Shown: positions 1 through 6,322 of the stretch, piece after piece
How the letters are laid out: each line of letters opens with the position of its first letter
Position numbering within the stretch: the first letter of the stretch is position 1
From: a virus
Reading direction: 5' to 3' (one strand)
Length of the DNA stretch: 64,000 nucleotides
Virus record (IMG/VR): IMGVR_UViG_3300025127_007751
Location: 1 to 64,000 of that record
Position numbers and translations under genes: made by a program
The notes under the pieces: model-generated
The model's database searches: none
Told to the model about the DNA's origin: nothing
What the model saw: only the letters and a program-made list of their open reading frames with translations

Positions 1-848
1 TTAATTATTATAGATACTATACCTTCTCGACCTGGCAGGTATTCAGATGCTCTTTCATATAAAGCCCTAAATAATTCATCATAATCATCCACATTAGCAT
101 CCGCAATTATTTGGCGTATTTCTCTGAATTTGTTATCATCAAACGTGGGATTCCATTTAGCTGCTAATGCCTCAATAACTTTATCTATATAATTGGATGA
201 TACTAATACTGATTCATCCAATTTGAGTTGGGAATTAACAGTATTAGCTTGAATAGCATTAATACATTTTCTTAAATCAGGATAAAATTGATTTACTATA
301 CTAATTATATCTTCATTTGTATGACTTATATTTTCTTGATCTAATATTTTTAATAAATGAAGTGCTGTAATTTTTTTAGTAGGTGGAACTACTTTTAATA
401 CTTGACATCTAGATTGTAAAGGATCTATTATACGTTCTACAAAATTACAAGTCATGATAAACCTTGTAGTACGTGAAAATGTTTCTATAATATTTCTAAG
501 TGAAGCTTGAGCTTGTATAGTAAGAAAATCTGCTTCGTCTAAAATAACTACTTTAAGTGGTTTCAAAGAAGCTACACTTGCAAAACCAGATACTTTATCT
601 CTAATAGTTTCAATACCACGTTCATCAGAAGCATTAATATAAACATAATCACAATCTAAATTATTTACTATTAATTTAGCTAATGTAGTTTTTCCTGTCC
701 CAGCAGGTCCATAAAATATAAAATTCTGGATATCATTTTGTTCTAGATATTTTGATATTACGGATTTAATATTTTTATTACCTACATAATTTTCTAATAC
801 ATTAGGTCTATATTTTTCAACTAATAAACTATGCTCCGTATTCACCAT
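1..848 (-). CDS. 44: clamp loader AAA+ ATPase, gp44-like (3' end beyond window)
   Basis: The gene starts at the ATG at 848 and is still open at base 1, so only the first 282 residues are visible. Seen: a Walker A motif GPAGTGKT at residues 47-54, a Walker B VVILDEAD at 100-107 and an SRC arginine-finger motif at 146-148. This is the order found in RFC small subunits and T4 gp44. In that family the ATPase opens the ring clamp (gp45) and loads it at primer ends for the replicative polymerase. It overlaps the preceding small gene by 20 bases. No gp62-like small subunit is visible, though one could follow beyond the left edge. Family assignment is firm; the T4 gene number rests on context. Confidence 0.93.
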   Translation of the reverse strand, partial: MVNTEHSLLVEKYRPNVLENYVGNKNIKSVISKYLEQNDIQNFIFYGPAGTGKTTLAKLIVNNLDCDYVYINASDERGIETIRDKVSGFASVASLKPLKVVILDEADFLTIQAQASLRNIIETFSRTTRFIMTCNFVERIIDPLQSRCQVLKVVPPTKKITALHLLKILDQENISHTNEDIISIVNQFYPDLRKCINAIQANTVNSQLKLDESVLVSSNYIDKVIEALAAKWNPTFDDNKFREIRQIIADANVDDYDELFRALYERASEYLPGREGIVSIII

Positions 849-1101
849 AAATTGAATATTTTTTTTCTGGTTCTGGTATTACTTCCGTTTCCTTAGAATC
901 AATAGCATATAAATTACTTTTAAGAGGTTCTAATCTATAATTACCTTTAAATCCCGTTTTAATCATATAAGCTTCTAATGTATCAGTTAATGATTTATGT
1001 ACAGGACCATCTGGTTCATTTGCAACTAGTCTCCATTTATCTCCGGGAGGTACTCTTCTAGCAATTAGTATGTTTTTTTCTTCAATTTTTGTTTTAGCCA
1101 T
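829..1101 (-). CDS. conserved-looking 90-aa protein between groEL and clamp loader
   Basis: A 90-residue soluble protein with no family I recognise. The N-terminus is Lys/Glu-rich, the middle contains an RRVPPGDKWRLVA segment, and there is no signal peptide, membrane segment or cysteine. It starts 16 bases after groEL and its end overlaps the clamp loader start by 20 bases, so it is translated as part of the same operon. T4 has gp62 next to gp44, but the length (90 versus 187 residues) and sequence give no support for that identity. The coding call rests on tight packing and a clean ATG. Confidence 0.7.
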   Translation of the reverse strand: MAKTKIEEKNILIARRVPPGDKWRLVANEPDGPVHKSLTDTLEAYMIKTGFKGNYRLEPLKSNLYAIDSKETEVIPEPEKKYSIYGEYGA

Positions 1102-1117
1102 AATATACGAAAAATTT

Positions 1118-2737
1118 TTACATCATCCCCGCAAATGGGTCAGCTTGTGGTTGTTTATCTTCCTTTTCTAGTTCATTTACTACTGTACATTCAGTTAATA
1201 AAACAGTACCAGCAATTGAAGCTGCATTTTCCAAAGCTGCAATAGTAACCTTAGTTGGATCTATAATACCAGCTTCTTTCATATCTACAACTTGTTCAGA
1301 GGCTATATCATAACCTGTCCAGCCATCATTACCAGAATTTATTAATCCATCAGCTATAATTTTTCCACCAACTTCATCATGACCTGCATTAACTAATATT
1401 TGACTAAATGGTCTAGCACATGCATTTTTTACAATAGCAGCTCCAGTAGAATTTACTTTTAATCCCGAAGAAGCATATAATAAAGCTGTACCACCTCCTG
1501 GTACTATTCCTTCCTCTACTGCCGCTTTAGTAGCATGTAAGGCATCATCAACTCTATCTTTCCTTTCTTTCATTTCTGTTTCAGTATTACCTCCAACATG
1601 AATGATAGCTACACCTCCAACAAATTTAGATAATCTTTCTTGTAATTTTTCAATTTCAAATGGGGTATCAGCCTTATCTACTTGGTCCTTTAATTCTTCA
1701 ACTCTAGTTTCAATAGCTTCTACAACTCCTTTTCCATCAACAATAGTAGTAGTTTCTTTTTCTACTGTTACTGTTCTAGCTTCTCCAAACCAATCCCAAC
1801 TAAATTTTTCAAATTTCATTCCTTTTTGTTTATCAAATACTTGCCCACCAGTAATTACAGCAATATCCTGTAAAACTAATTTTCTTCTATCTCCAAAATC
1901 TGGGGCTTTTACAGCACAAACCTTCATTGTACCTCTCATTTTATTTACAATAAGGGTAGCTAATGCTTCATTATCTATATCTTCAGCTATGATTAATAAG
2001 GAACGAGCTTGAGCTGATACACTTTCTAAAATAGGTAAAAGTTCTTTTACCTGGGTTATTTTTTGATCAGCGATAAGAATGAGGGGGTTTTCTAGTGTGG
2101 CAGTCATGCTACTATTATTAGTAACAAAATATGGTGACTTATATCCCCTAGGAAACTGCAACCCTTCTACAGTTTCTAAATAAGTTTCACCTGTACGAGA
2201 TTCTTCAATATGTACAACCCCCTCCATTCCTACTTTATCAATTGCGGTCGCAATTAATTGGCCTGTTTCAACATCATTATTAGCTGATATAGTGGCAATT
2301 TGTTCTAATTGTTCTTCACCTGATATATCTTCTGATATGTTTTTTCTTATTGTTTTAACTACCTCTTTAACAGCTGTGTTAATATCTCTTTTAATTTGAA
2401 CTGCATTTTCATTATTATTTAGGGCTGTTAATCCTCCCTTAATCATTTCTCTAGCCAATAAAGTAGAAGTTGTAGTTCCATCACCAGCTTTTTCTGCTGT
2501 TTTAATAGCAGCTTGTTTAACTAGTTGAACACCCAATTCCTCAGTGGGATCCTTCAGTGTTATAGATTTAGCTACAGTTACCCCATCTTTTGTAGATTGA
2601 GGAAAATCATTTTCATTAGCAATTACTACATTTCTACCATTAGGACCTAAAGTTGAAACAACAGCATCAGCCAATGTATCAATACCCTTTACTAATTTAT
2701 TTCTGGATTCAGAACCGAAAGTTATTTGTTTACTCAT
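1118..2737 (-). CDS. groEL: chaperonin GroEL (60 kDa, group I)
   Basis: A full-length group I chaperonin of 539 residues. The ATP-binding segment is intact (DGTTT at residues 86-90, TLGPNGRNV at 29-37), as is the second catalytic region (DDALHATKAAVEEG with its aspartate). The protein ends in a short Gly-Met-Met tail. The start is taken at 2737 (MSKQITFG), which overlaps the groES stop by 8 bases; a longer in-frame start at 2773 would add 12 Lys-rich residues absent from the family. GroEL assembles as double 7-mer rings with GroES as lid and folds proteins in an ATP-driven cage. The phage copy probably folds virion proteins such as gp23, for which T4 uses host GroEL. Every hallmark of an active ATPase is present. 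Confidence 0.97.
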   Translation of the reverse strand: MSKQITFGSESRNKLVKGIDTLADAVVSTLGPNGRNVVIANENDFPQSTKDGVTVAKSITLKDPTEELGVQLVKQAAIKTAEKAGDGTTTSTLLAREMIKGGLTALNNNENAVQIKRDINTAVKEVVKTIRKNISEDISGEEQLEQIATISANNDVETGQLIATAIDKVGMEGVVHIEESRTGETYLETVEGLQFPRGYKSPYFVTNNSSMTATLENPLILIADQKITQVKELLPILESVSAQARSLLIIAEDIDNEALATLIVNKMRGTMKVCAVKAPDFGDRRKLVLQDIAVITGGQVFDKQKGMKFEKFSWDWFGEARTVTVEKETTTIVDGKGVVEAIETRVEELKDQVDKADTPFEIEKLQERLSKFVGGVAIIHVGGNTETEMKERKDRVDDALHATKAAVEEGIVPGGGTALLYASSGLKVNSTGAAIVKNACARPFSQILVNAGHDEVGGKIIADGLINSGNDGWTGYDIASEQVVDMKEAGIIDPTKVTIAALENAASIAGTVLLTECTVVNELEKEDKQPQADPFAGMM

Positions 2738-3107
2738 TTGATATATCTTTAATTTGTTTAATTTCTTCTTCACTCATATTACTTAGAGTATCATTTAAAG
2801 CTTCATTAAAAGATTCTTTTTTATTTACTCTAGCTAATATTTGATTTTCAGGACCAACATAATATTCCTCTCCATTGTAAGGTAATTTAGTAAATCCCAT
2901 TGTTGGTAGAACAACAACATCACCAACTTTTACATTAGTAGTTATCATTTCTCCTGTAATTGTTGGTTTACCAGGGCCAACAGCTACTACAGTTCCCATT
3001 TCGTTTTTTTCTTTACCTAAATCAGGGACAATAATATTCCCATAAGTAGTTTCTTCCTCCTCAAGAGGTTTAACTATGACAGCGTCAAATAGTGCTTCTA
3101 ATTCCAT
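2730..3107 (-). CDS. groES: co-chaperonin GroES with C-terminal extension
   Basis: A GroES-type lid protein of 125 residues. Seen: the N-terminal DAVIVKPLEEE strand, a mobile-loop region ending in NIIVPD (residues 24-29), then GTVVAVGPGK and KVGDVVVLP segments in family order. The family usually ends near residue 97-100; here about 25 further, mostly acidic and helical residues follow (NEALNDTLSNMSEEE and on). The extension is unexplained. The gene overlaps groEL by 8 bases and the preceding gene by 23 bases, so the pair is translationally coupled. T4 replaces host GroES with gp31; this phage instead carries a recognisable GroES with its own GroEL. Confidence 0.95.
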   Translation of the reverse strand: MELEALFDAVIVKPLEEEETTYGNIIVPDLGKEKNEMGTVVAVGPGKPTITGEMITTNVKVGDVVVLPTMGFTKLPYNGEEYYVGPENQILARVNKKESFNEALNDTLSNMSEEEIKQIKDISNE

Positions 3108-3405
3108 CTATATAATTTTTAATTTGATTTTCAATATTTTTAAACTCAATAAGAAAACTATCTAATGATTTATAGTCTTTCTTAGTGTGAAGTTTTTCAT
3201 TACTTATCCACTTTAGTGCTTGTTCAAAATTTGTATGATAAGTTAATGATTTTGTGTAGGTTTTAGTTTTCCCACTTGATCTAAAATGATCTTTATTTGA
3301 TTTTACTTCTACATTTACTGTATAGCAATTCTCGTCTTTAGTAATAAAATATGGATCCAATAAGGGATCAGATATTTTAGTAATACTTTTAGGTTTTCTA
3401 GCCAT
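3085..3405 (-). CDS. conserved T4-like phage protein of unknown function
   Basis: A basic protein of 106 residues starting at MARKPKSI (3405). An in-frame extension to 3435 is possible but would add 10 residues over the upstream regulatory stretch. Visible features are a HFRSSGKTKTY segment, a FEQALKWI segment and the end YIDGIRSTI. I recall similar short proteins in marine T4-like phages but know no function. It overlaps groES by 23 bases, which ties it to the chaperone operon. No membrane segment, signal or catalytic motif is seen. Confidence 0.7.
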   Translation of the reverse strand: MARKPKSITKISDPLLDPYFITKDENCYTVNVEVKSNKDHFRSSGKTKTYTKSLTYHTNFEQALKWISNEKLHTKKDYKSLDSFLIEFKNIENQIKNYIDGIRSTI

Positions 3406-3420
3406 ATAACTTTTTTTTAT

Positions 3421-3440
3421 AACATCAATATACATAAAAC
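3421..3440 (-). promoter_or_regulatory. early-type promoter-like element (GTATATTGATGTTA)
   Basis: On the minus strand this reads GTATATTGATGTTA, 16 or more bases before the start at 3405. The same 14 bases recur before gp32 (27895-27912). Promoter function is inferred from recurrence and position. Confidence 0.45.
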
Positions 3441-3460
3441 AATGTGCTAGGGCACGTTTT
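3436..3460. repeat. inverted repeat arm downstream of hsp20
   Basis: The minus strand reads GTGCCCTAGC-ACATTGTTTT. The plus strand at 3943-3969 carries GTGCCCTAGCTACAATGTTTT, so the two copies form an imperfect inverted pair bracketing hsp20. The arm also contains a 4-bp hairpin (GTGC/GCAC) next to a run of seven T on the plus strand. Confidence 0.7.
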
Positions 3461-3473
3461 TTTAATAAAACTT

Positions 3474-3896
3474 TTATTTAATTTTAATTGATTTTGGTTT
3501 AGCTTCTTCAGCTAAAGGTATAAAAATTTCTAATAGACCATTTGCTAAAGTAGCATCAATATTTCCTAAATTAAATTTAGGAGCTATTTTATACCTTAAA
3601 TCAAATGATTTTTTAGATAAACCATTATGAATCATTCCATCATGAAATTTTTCATTATCTGGTTTGGTATAACTTATTTTTAAAGTATCCCCTTCAATAT
3701 CTAAGACTACGTCTTTTTTAGTAAGACCAGTACAAGCAACTTCAAAATGAAGTCCTGCATCGTCAAAGAAAATATTAAGTGGATGTGGTTGTTTGAAATT
3801 TCCAACAGGTTGAAATGTGCTGTCAGATTTAAAGTGATTCCTAAAAAGGATGTCGAAAGGACTTATATGCCTTTCAAAGATTTCTAATGTACTCAT
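3474..3896 (-). CDS. hsp20: small heat-shock protein, Hsp20/alpha-crystallin
   Basis: A 140-residue alpha-crystallin-domain chaperone. The core runs from about residue 40 to 130 and contains the hallmark NGLLEIFIP (A-x-x-x-x-G-x-L type) near residue 120, followed by a C-terminal S-I-K-I-K that fits the I-x-I anchoring motif. The N-terminal arm is short. Such proteins hold unfolding proteins without ATP and hand them to refolding chaperones. It is the first gene after a promoter-like element, with a hairpin in its leader, and lies just upstream of groES and groEL. The gene plus its UTRs is bracketed by an inverted repeat, so it may have arrived as a cassette. Confidence 0.93.
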   Translation of the reverse strand: MSTLEIFERHISPFDILFRNHFKSDSTFQPVGNFKQPHPLNIFFDDAGLHFEVACTGLTKKDVVLDIEGDTLKISYTKPDNEKFHDGMIHNGLSKKSFDLRYKIAPKFNLGNIDATLANGLLEIFIPLAEEAKPKSIKIK

Positions 3897-3910
3897 ATCA
3901 TTTTTATTTT

Positions 3911-3930
3911 ATGGGGCCGAAGCTCCCGGT
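3911..3930 (-). other. UUCG-tetraloop hairpin in the hsp20 leader
   Basis: On the minus strand GGGAGC-TTCG-GCCCC folds into a GC-rich stem with one bulged A, closed by C(UUCG)G, a very stable tetraloop. It sits about 15 bases before the hsp20 ATG and 60 bases after the gp45 stop, with no T-run. It could protect the mRNA end, mark processing or act as a translational control hairpin. Confidence 0.6.
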
Positions 3931-3942
3931 TAATTTAAAACA

Positions 3943-3969
3943 TAACTTGTGCCCTAGCTACAATGTTTT
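3943..3969. repeat. inverted repeat arm upstream of hsp20
   Basis: Second arm of the pair described at 3436-3460, in opposite orientation. About 19 of 21 aligned bases match once a one-base gap is allowed. Confidence 0.7.
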
Positions 3970-3970
3970 G

Positions 3971-3986
3971 TTTATTATACATATAT
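3971..3986 (-). promoter_or_regulatory. promoter-like element before the chaperone operon
   Basis: The minus strand reads ATATATGTATAATAAA, containing a TATAAT core. Near-identical elements precede the genes starting at 41193 and 54518. It lies just past the gp45 stop, giving a leader of about 75 bases for hsp20. Confidence 0.5.
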
Positions 3987-3988
3987 AA

Positions 3989-4714
3989 CTATTCGTTTCT
4001 AGCAACAAAATATTCACTTTTTATGTTGTCTGAACCAAATAGCAATTTTAAGATTCCCTCATTACTTAATTTTAAAGAACAAGTATCTTGATCTTTATTT
4101 GAATTTAATATATCCTTAAATATATCAGAATCAAAAGGAATACTTAAACTATTATCATTAATAGTACCATTTTGAATTAAGTAAGTAATTTTATTTGAAA
4201 AACCAGTATTATCTCCAAATAAAAATTCACATACATTATTACCATCAAAATCTTTAGTAGTATTAATTAACATTGAATTATTATCACCCAATGCGTTTTT
4301 AGCTTTAATTAAATGATCCACATCTTCTGGTGTTAATTCTATCTCAACAGACCAGTCTTCCGGATCATCATACCAGGTATTTTTACCTAATATTAAAGTA
4401 TCAGCTAATGAATAGGTTAAATCAAAATTAGAATCAGCAATATGCATTTTAGTATATATTGCTTTTAATTTTTCTAATGTTATAACTAAATCTCCATTAG
4501 TAATAGAAATTAATTTATTTAATTTATTTGTATCAAATATACCCAATTCGGCATCTTCTAATTGGAAATTGTCAAGAACAACTTTACATACTCTACCTGC
4601 CTCTCCTGCATATATTGTTAATGTTTTATCTTTAATTCTCCATTTAACCTGGTTATTCAAACCATTTAAATAATACTTGGATATAACACTTGTTAATTGA
4701 CTTTTACTAATCAT
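3989..4714 (-). CDS. 45: sliding clamp, gp45-like
   Basis: A 241-residue acidic protein, close to the 228 of T4 gp45. The pattern is that of two successive clamp folds: an N-terminal half with ITNGDLVITL and a C-terminal half with SIPFDSDIFKDIL and LKLLFGSDNIKSEYFVARNE. It should form a trimeric ring that tethers the DNA polymerase and, in T4, also activates late transcription through gp33 and gp55. It follows the C-terminal polymerase gene by 24 bases with a promoter-like element in between. In T4, genes 45, 44 and 62 are adjacent; here the chaperone genes lie between clamp and loader. Confidence 0.88.
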   Translation of the reverse strand: MISKSQLTSVISKYYLNGLNNQVKWRIKDKTLTIYAGEAGRVCKVVLDNFQLEDAELGIFDTNKLNKLISITNGDLVITLEKLKAIYTKMHIADSNFDLTYSLADTLILGKNTWYDDPEDWSVEIELTPEDVDHLIKAKNALGDNNSMLINTTKDFDGNNVCEFLFGDNTGFSNKITYLIQNGTINDNSLSIPFDSDIFKDILNSNKDQDTCSLKLSNEGILKLLFGSDNIKSEYFVARNE

Positions 4715-4718
4715 AACT

Positions 4719-4732
4719 ATAATATACGAAAT
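4719..4732 (-). promoter_or_regulatory. early-type promoter-like element before gp45
   Basis: The minus strand reads AAATTTCGTATATTATAG, ending a few bases before the gp45 ATG. The CGTATATT core recurs at 15659-15678 and 42121-42136. The short distance to the start would give a very short leader. Confidence 0.4.
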
Positions 4733-4737
4733 TTATT

Positions 4738-5673
4738 TTAGATTTCAAAGGATTTTAATGCATTTATATGAGGATTTAAACTTAATGACCAACCTAAATC
4801 ACTAAAAAACCCTTCTAATTTATTTAATAAAATTGAGTCAAATACTTTTTGCCTATCAGCATAAGTATTTAAAAACTCCTGAACTTTTTCAGGTATGTCA
4901 TAATCAAAAAACGCCAATGCCTCTATTTTATATGGATTATCTTTTAAATAAATCCATTTTACTTTATCAGCCATAGTAATTAAATTATGTTTTCTATCTA
5001 ATTTCCATAACTTTAATAAATCATTATATCTAATTGCAGCCCTTACTGGGGCAGGTGCTCCTTTAAGTATTTCACTAAACATTTCACCAGCTCTAGCTTT
5101 TGCACCTTGGTATTTTTGTAATTTTTTTACTGCTGTAGGGTTACCCAATTTAGCTAAAGGAATAGTACCATCCAAAATCTGAGTTTTAAATGCTTTAATT
5201 TGTTCTATAATGCTTTTATGTTCAGCTCCTTTCAATACCTGTTGTAAAATATTATTAAAAAAATCTCCTAAAATAGGTGGGAAATTAGCTTTCATAAACT
5301 CTAATCCCTTAATATCCAAAACTTCTTTATTTATACCTTCTTGTTTAGTAATCCATTGAGCATATCTTCTAGTAGCTCTAAAATATGCTGATCTTATCAC
5401 ACATTCTGTTTTCATTTCAAGTCTATGTGATTTAATATTAAAACATTCTTTAGCTAATCTATTATAATCTTCAGATATAATATCTTGATATGCTAAAGCA
5501 ACTTTCTCCAACTTACTATCTTTTTCTTCATTAGGTAAACTTTCAAAGTTAGGAAATAAATGCAAAAGTATAGGCTCAGCATTAAAATAGTTTGAATCCG
5601 TGTCCACATAAGCACAATAATTTTGATCATCTTGATCGCAAATAAACCATGGAGTATCTTCTAAATGTTTCAT
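4738..5673 (-). CDS. 43B: family B DNA polymerase, C-terminal part (gp43B)
   Basis: This 311-residue protein begins just before motif C of a family B polymerase: YVDTDS at residues 22-27 holds catalytic aspartates D24 and D26. Further on come ATRRYAQWI (about 100-108) and DIKGLEFMKANFP (120-132), matching the palm and thumb of gp43. It has no exonuclease domain or motifs A and B; those are in the gene at 6319-8028. Together they make 880 residues, close to the 898 of T4 gp43. The two products must assemble to give an active polymerase, since neither alone holds both catalytic carboxylate motifs. Two small genes separate them, so this is a stable split rather than a simple frameshift. Confidence 0.92.
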   Translation of the reverse strand: MKHLEDTPWFICDQDDQNYCAYVDTDSNYFNAEPILLHLFPNFESLPNEEKDSKLEKVALAYQDIISEDYNRLAKECFNIKSHRLEMKTECVIRSAYFRATRRYAQWITKQEGINKEVLDIKGLEFMKANFPPILGDFFNNILQQVLKGAEHKSIIEQIKAFKTQILDGTIPLAKLGNPTAVKKLQKYQGAKARAGEMFSEILKGAPAPVRAAIRYNDLLKLWKLDRKHNLITMADKVKWIYLKDNPYKIEALAFFDYDIPEKVQEFLNTYADRQKVFDSILLNKLEGFFSDLGWSLSLNPHINALKSFEI

Positions 5674-5676
5674 ATT

Positions 5677-5943
5677 TTAAAATTTTCCATCTTCACCAGG
5701 AATTTGTTTTACTCCTGTATCCCTAGTTCCATCAGATCTCATTTTACTATTTCTTTCAAGACTAATTTCATATTTAGTTCCATTTAGTTTAAAAGAACCT
5801 CCTTGTTTTAACATCTTTCTAAAAAAATATTCTTGTTTATCATCCCAAGATTCACTTATTAATAATAATTCATCTTTAGAAATGGTATTACCATTAACTA
5901 AAATATTCATACCTTTTCTTATTGATTGTTTTTTTAAAGCCAT
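5677..5943 (-). CDS. small hypothetical protein inside the split polymerase locus
   Basis: An 88-residue basic protein (MALKKQSIRKGMNILVNG). The C-terminal part is polar and flexible (RSDGTRDTGVKQIPGEDGK). No endonuclease motif (GIY-YIG, HNH, LAGLIDADG) is visible, although homing endonucleases are the usual occupants of such sites. It starts 1 base after the cupin gene stop and ends 3 bases before the polymerase C-terminal gene, so all four genes are read as one operon. Function unknown. Confidence 0.72.
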   Translation of the reverse strand: MALKKQSIRKGMNILVNGNTISKDELLLISESWDDKQEYFFRKMLKQGGSFKLNGTKYEISLERNSKMRSDGTRDTGVKQIPGEDGKF

Positions 5944-5944
5944 A

Positions 5945-6322
5945 TTAATCTCTTTTATAATCGTCTTCTATTCTTACAATGTCATCTTCCCCAAAATATT
6001 CCCCAGTTTGAACTTCAATAAAAATTACATCTTTATCTGTTTCATTCCAAGCCCTATGTTTAGTTCCTAAAGGGATATGAATTGACTCACCAGGATATCT
6101 AAATACTTTATCATCATCAATAATAATAGTCAAATTACCTTCCACTACAACCCATTCTTCCCTTCGTTTAGTATGATACTGGTAAGATAATCTTTGACCA
6201 GGTTTTACTCTTATTCTTTTTACTTTAACTTTAGGATCATCTAAAAGTATCTGGTATTCCCCCCATGGTCTTATTTGTTCTGGATTAGGTAATGAATCCC
6301 ACCATGTATTTAATATTGTCAT
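5945..6322 (-). CDS. cupin, mannose-6-phosphate isomerase type II-like
   Basis: A single-domain cupin of 125 residues matching the C-terminal domain of bifunctional GDP-mannose pyrophosphorylase/phosphomannose isomerases. Seen: RPWGEYQILL, KVKRIRVKPGQRLSYQYHTKRREEWVVVEG with metal-ligand spacing H-x(n)-E, then the second cupin block GESIHIPLGTKHRAWN. The family interconverts sugar phosphates or binds nucleotide sugars; with no nucleotidyltransferase domain here the substrate is uncertain. It overlaps the polymerase N-terminal gene by 4 bases (ATGA). A sugar enzyme wedged between polymerase halves is unexpected; it might feed the sugar pathway inferred from the heptose genes, which is speculation. 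Confidence 0.88.
   Translation of the reverse strand: MTILNTWWDSLPNPEQIRPWGEYQILLDDPKVKVKRIRVKPGQRLSYQYHTKRREEWVVVEGNLTIIIDDDKVFRYPGESIHIPLGTKHRAWNETDKDVIFIEVQTGEYFGEDDIVRIEDDYKRD

Noticed and set aside
1102-1114. Promoter for the 90-aa gene (TTTCGTATATT)
   Set aside because: The element touches the ATG, leaving no leader, and the gene is already in the groEL operon. Probably a chance or remnant match.
1602-2012. Plus-strand open frame of 136 codons over groEL
   Set aside because: It is the antisense of a strongly conserved chaperonin; Ser/Phe/Ile-rich composition is what antisense of such a gene gives.
3436-3467. Plus-strand terminator (GTGC-TAGG-GCAC plus T-run)
   Set aside because: Only 4 bp of stem and no plus-strand gene to terminate; better explained as part of the inverted repeat.
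5677-6322. Homing endonuclease or intein as cause of the polymerase split
   Set aside because: Neither inserted protein has GIY-YIG, HNH or LAGLIDADG motifs, and the polymerase halves lack splice-junction Cys/Ser and His-Asn residues. A past mobile element may have been lost.
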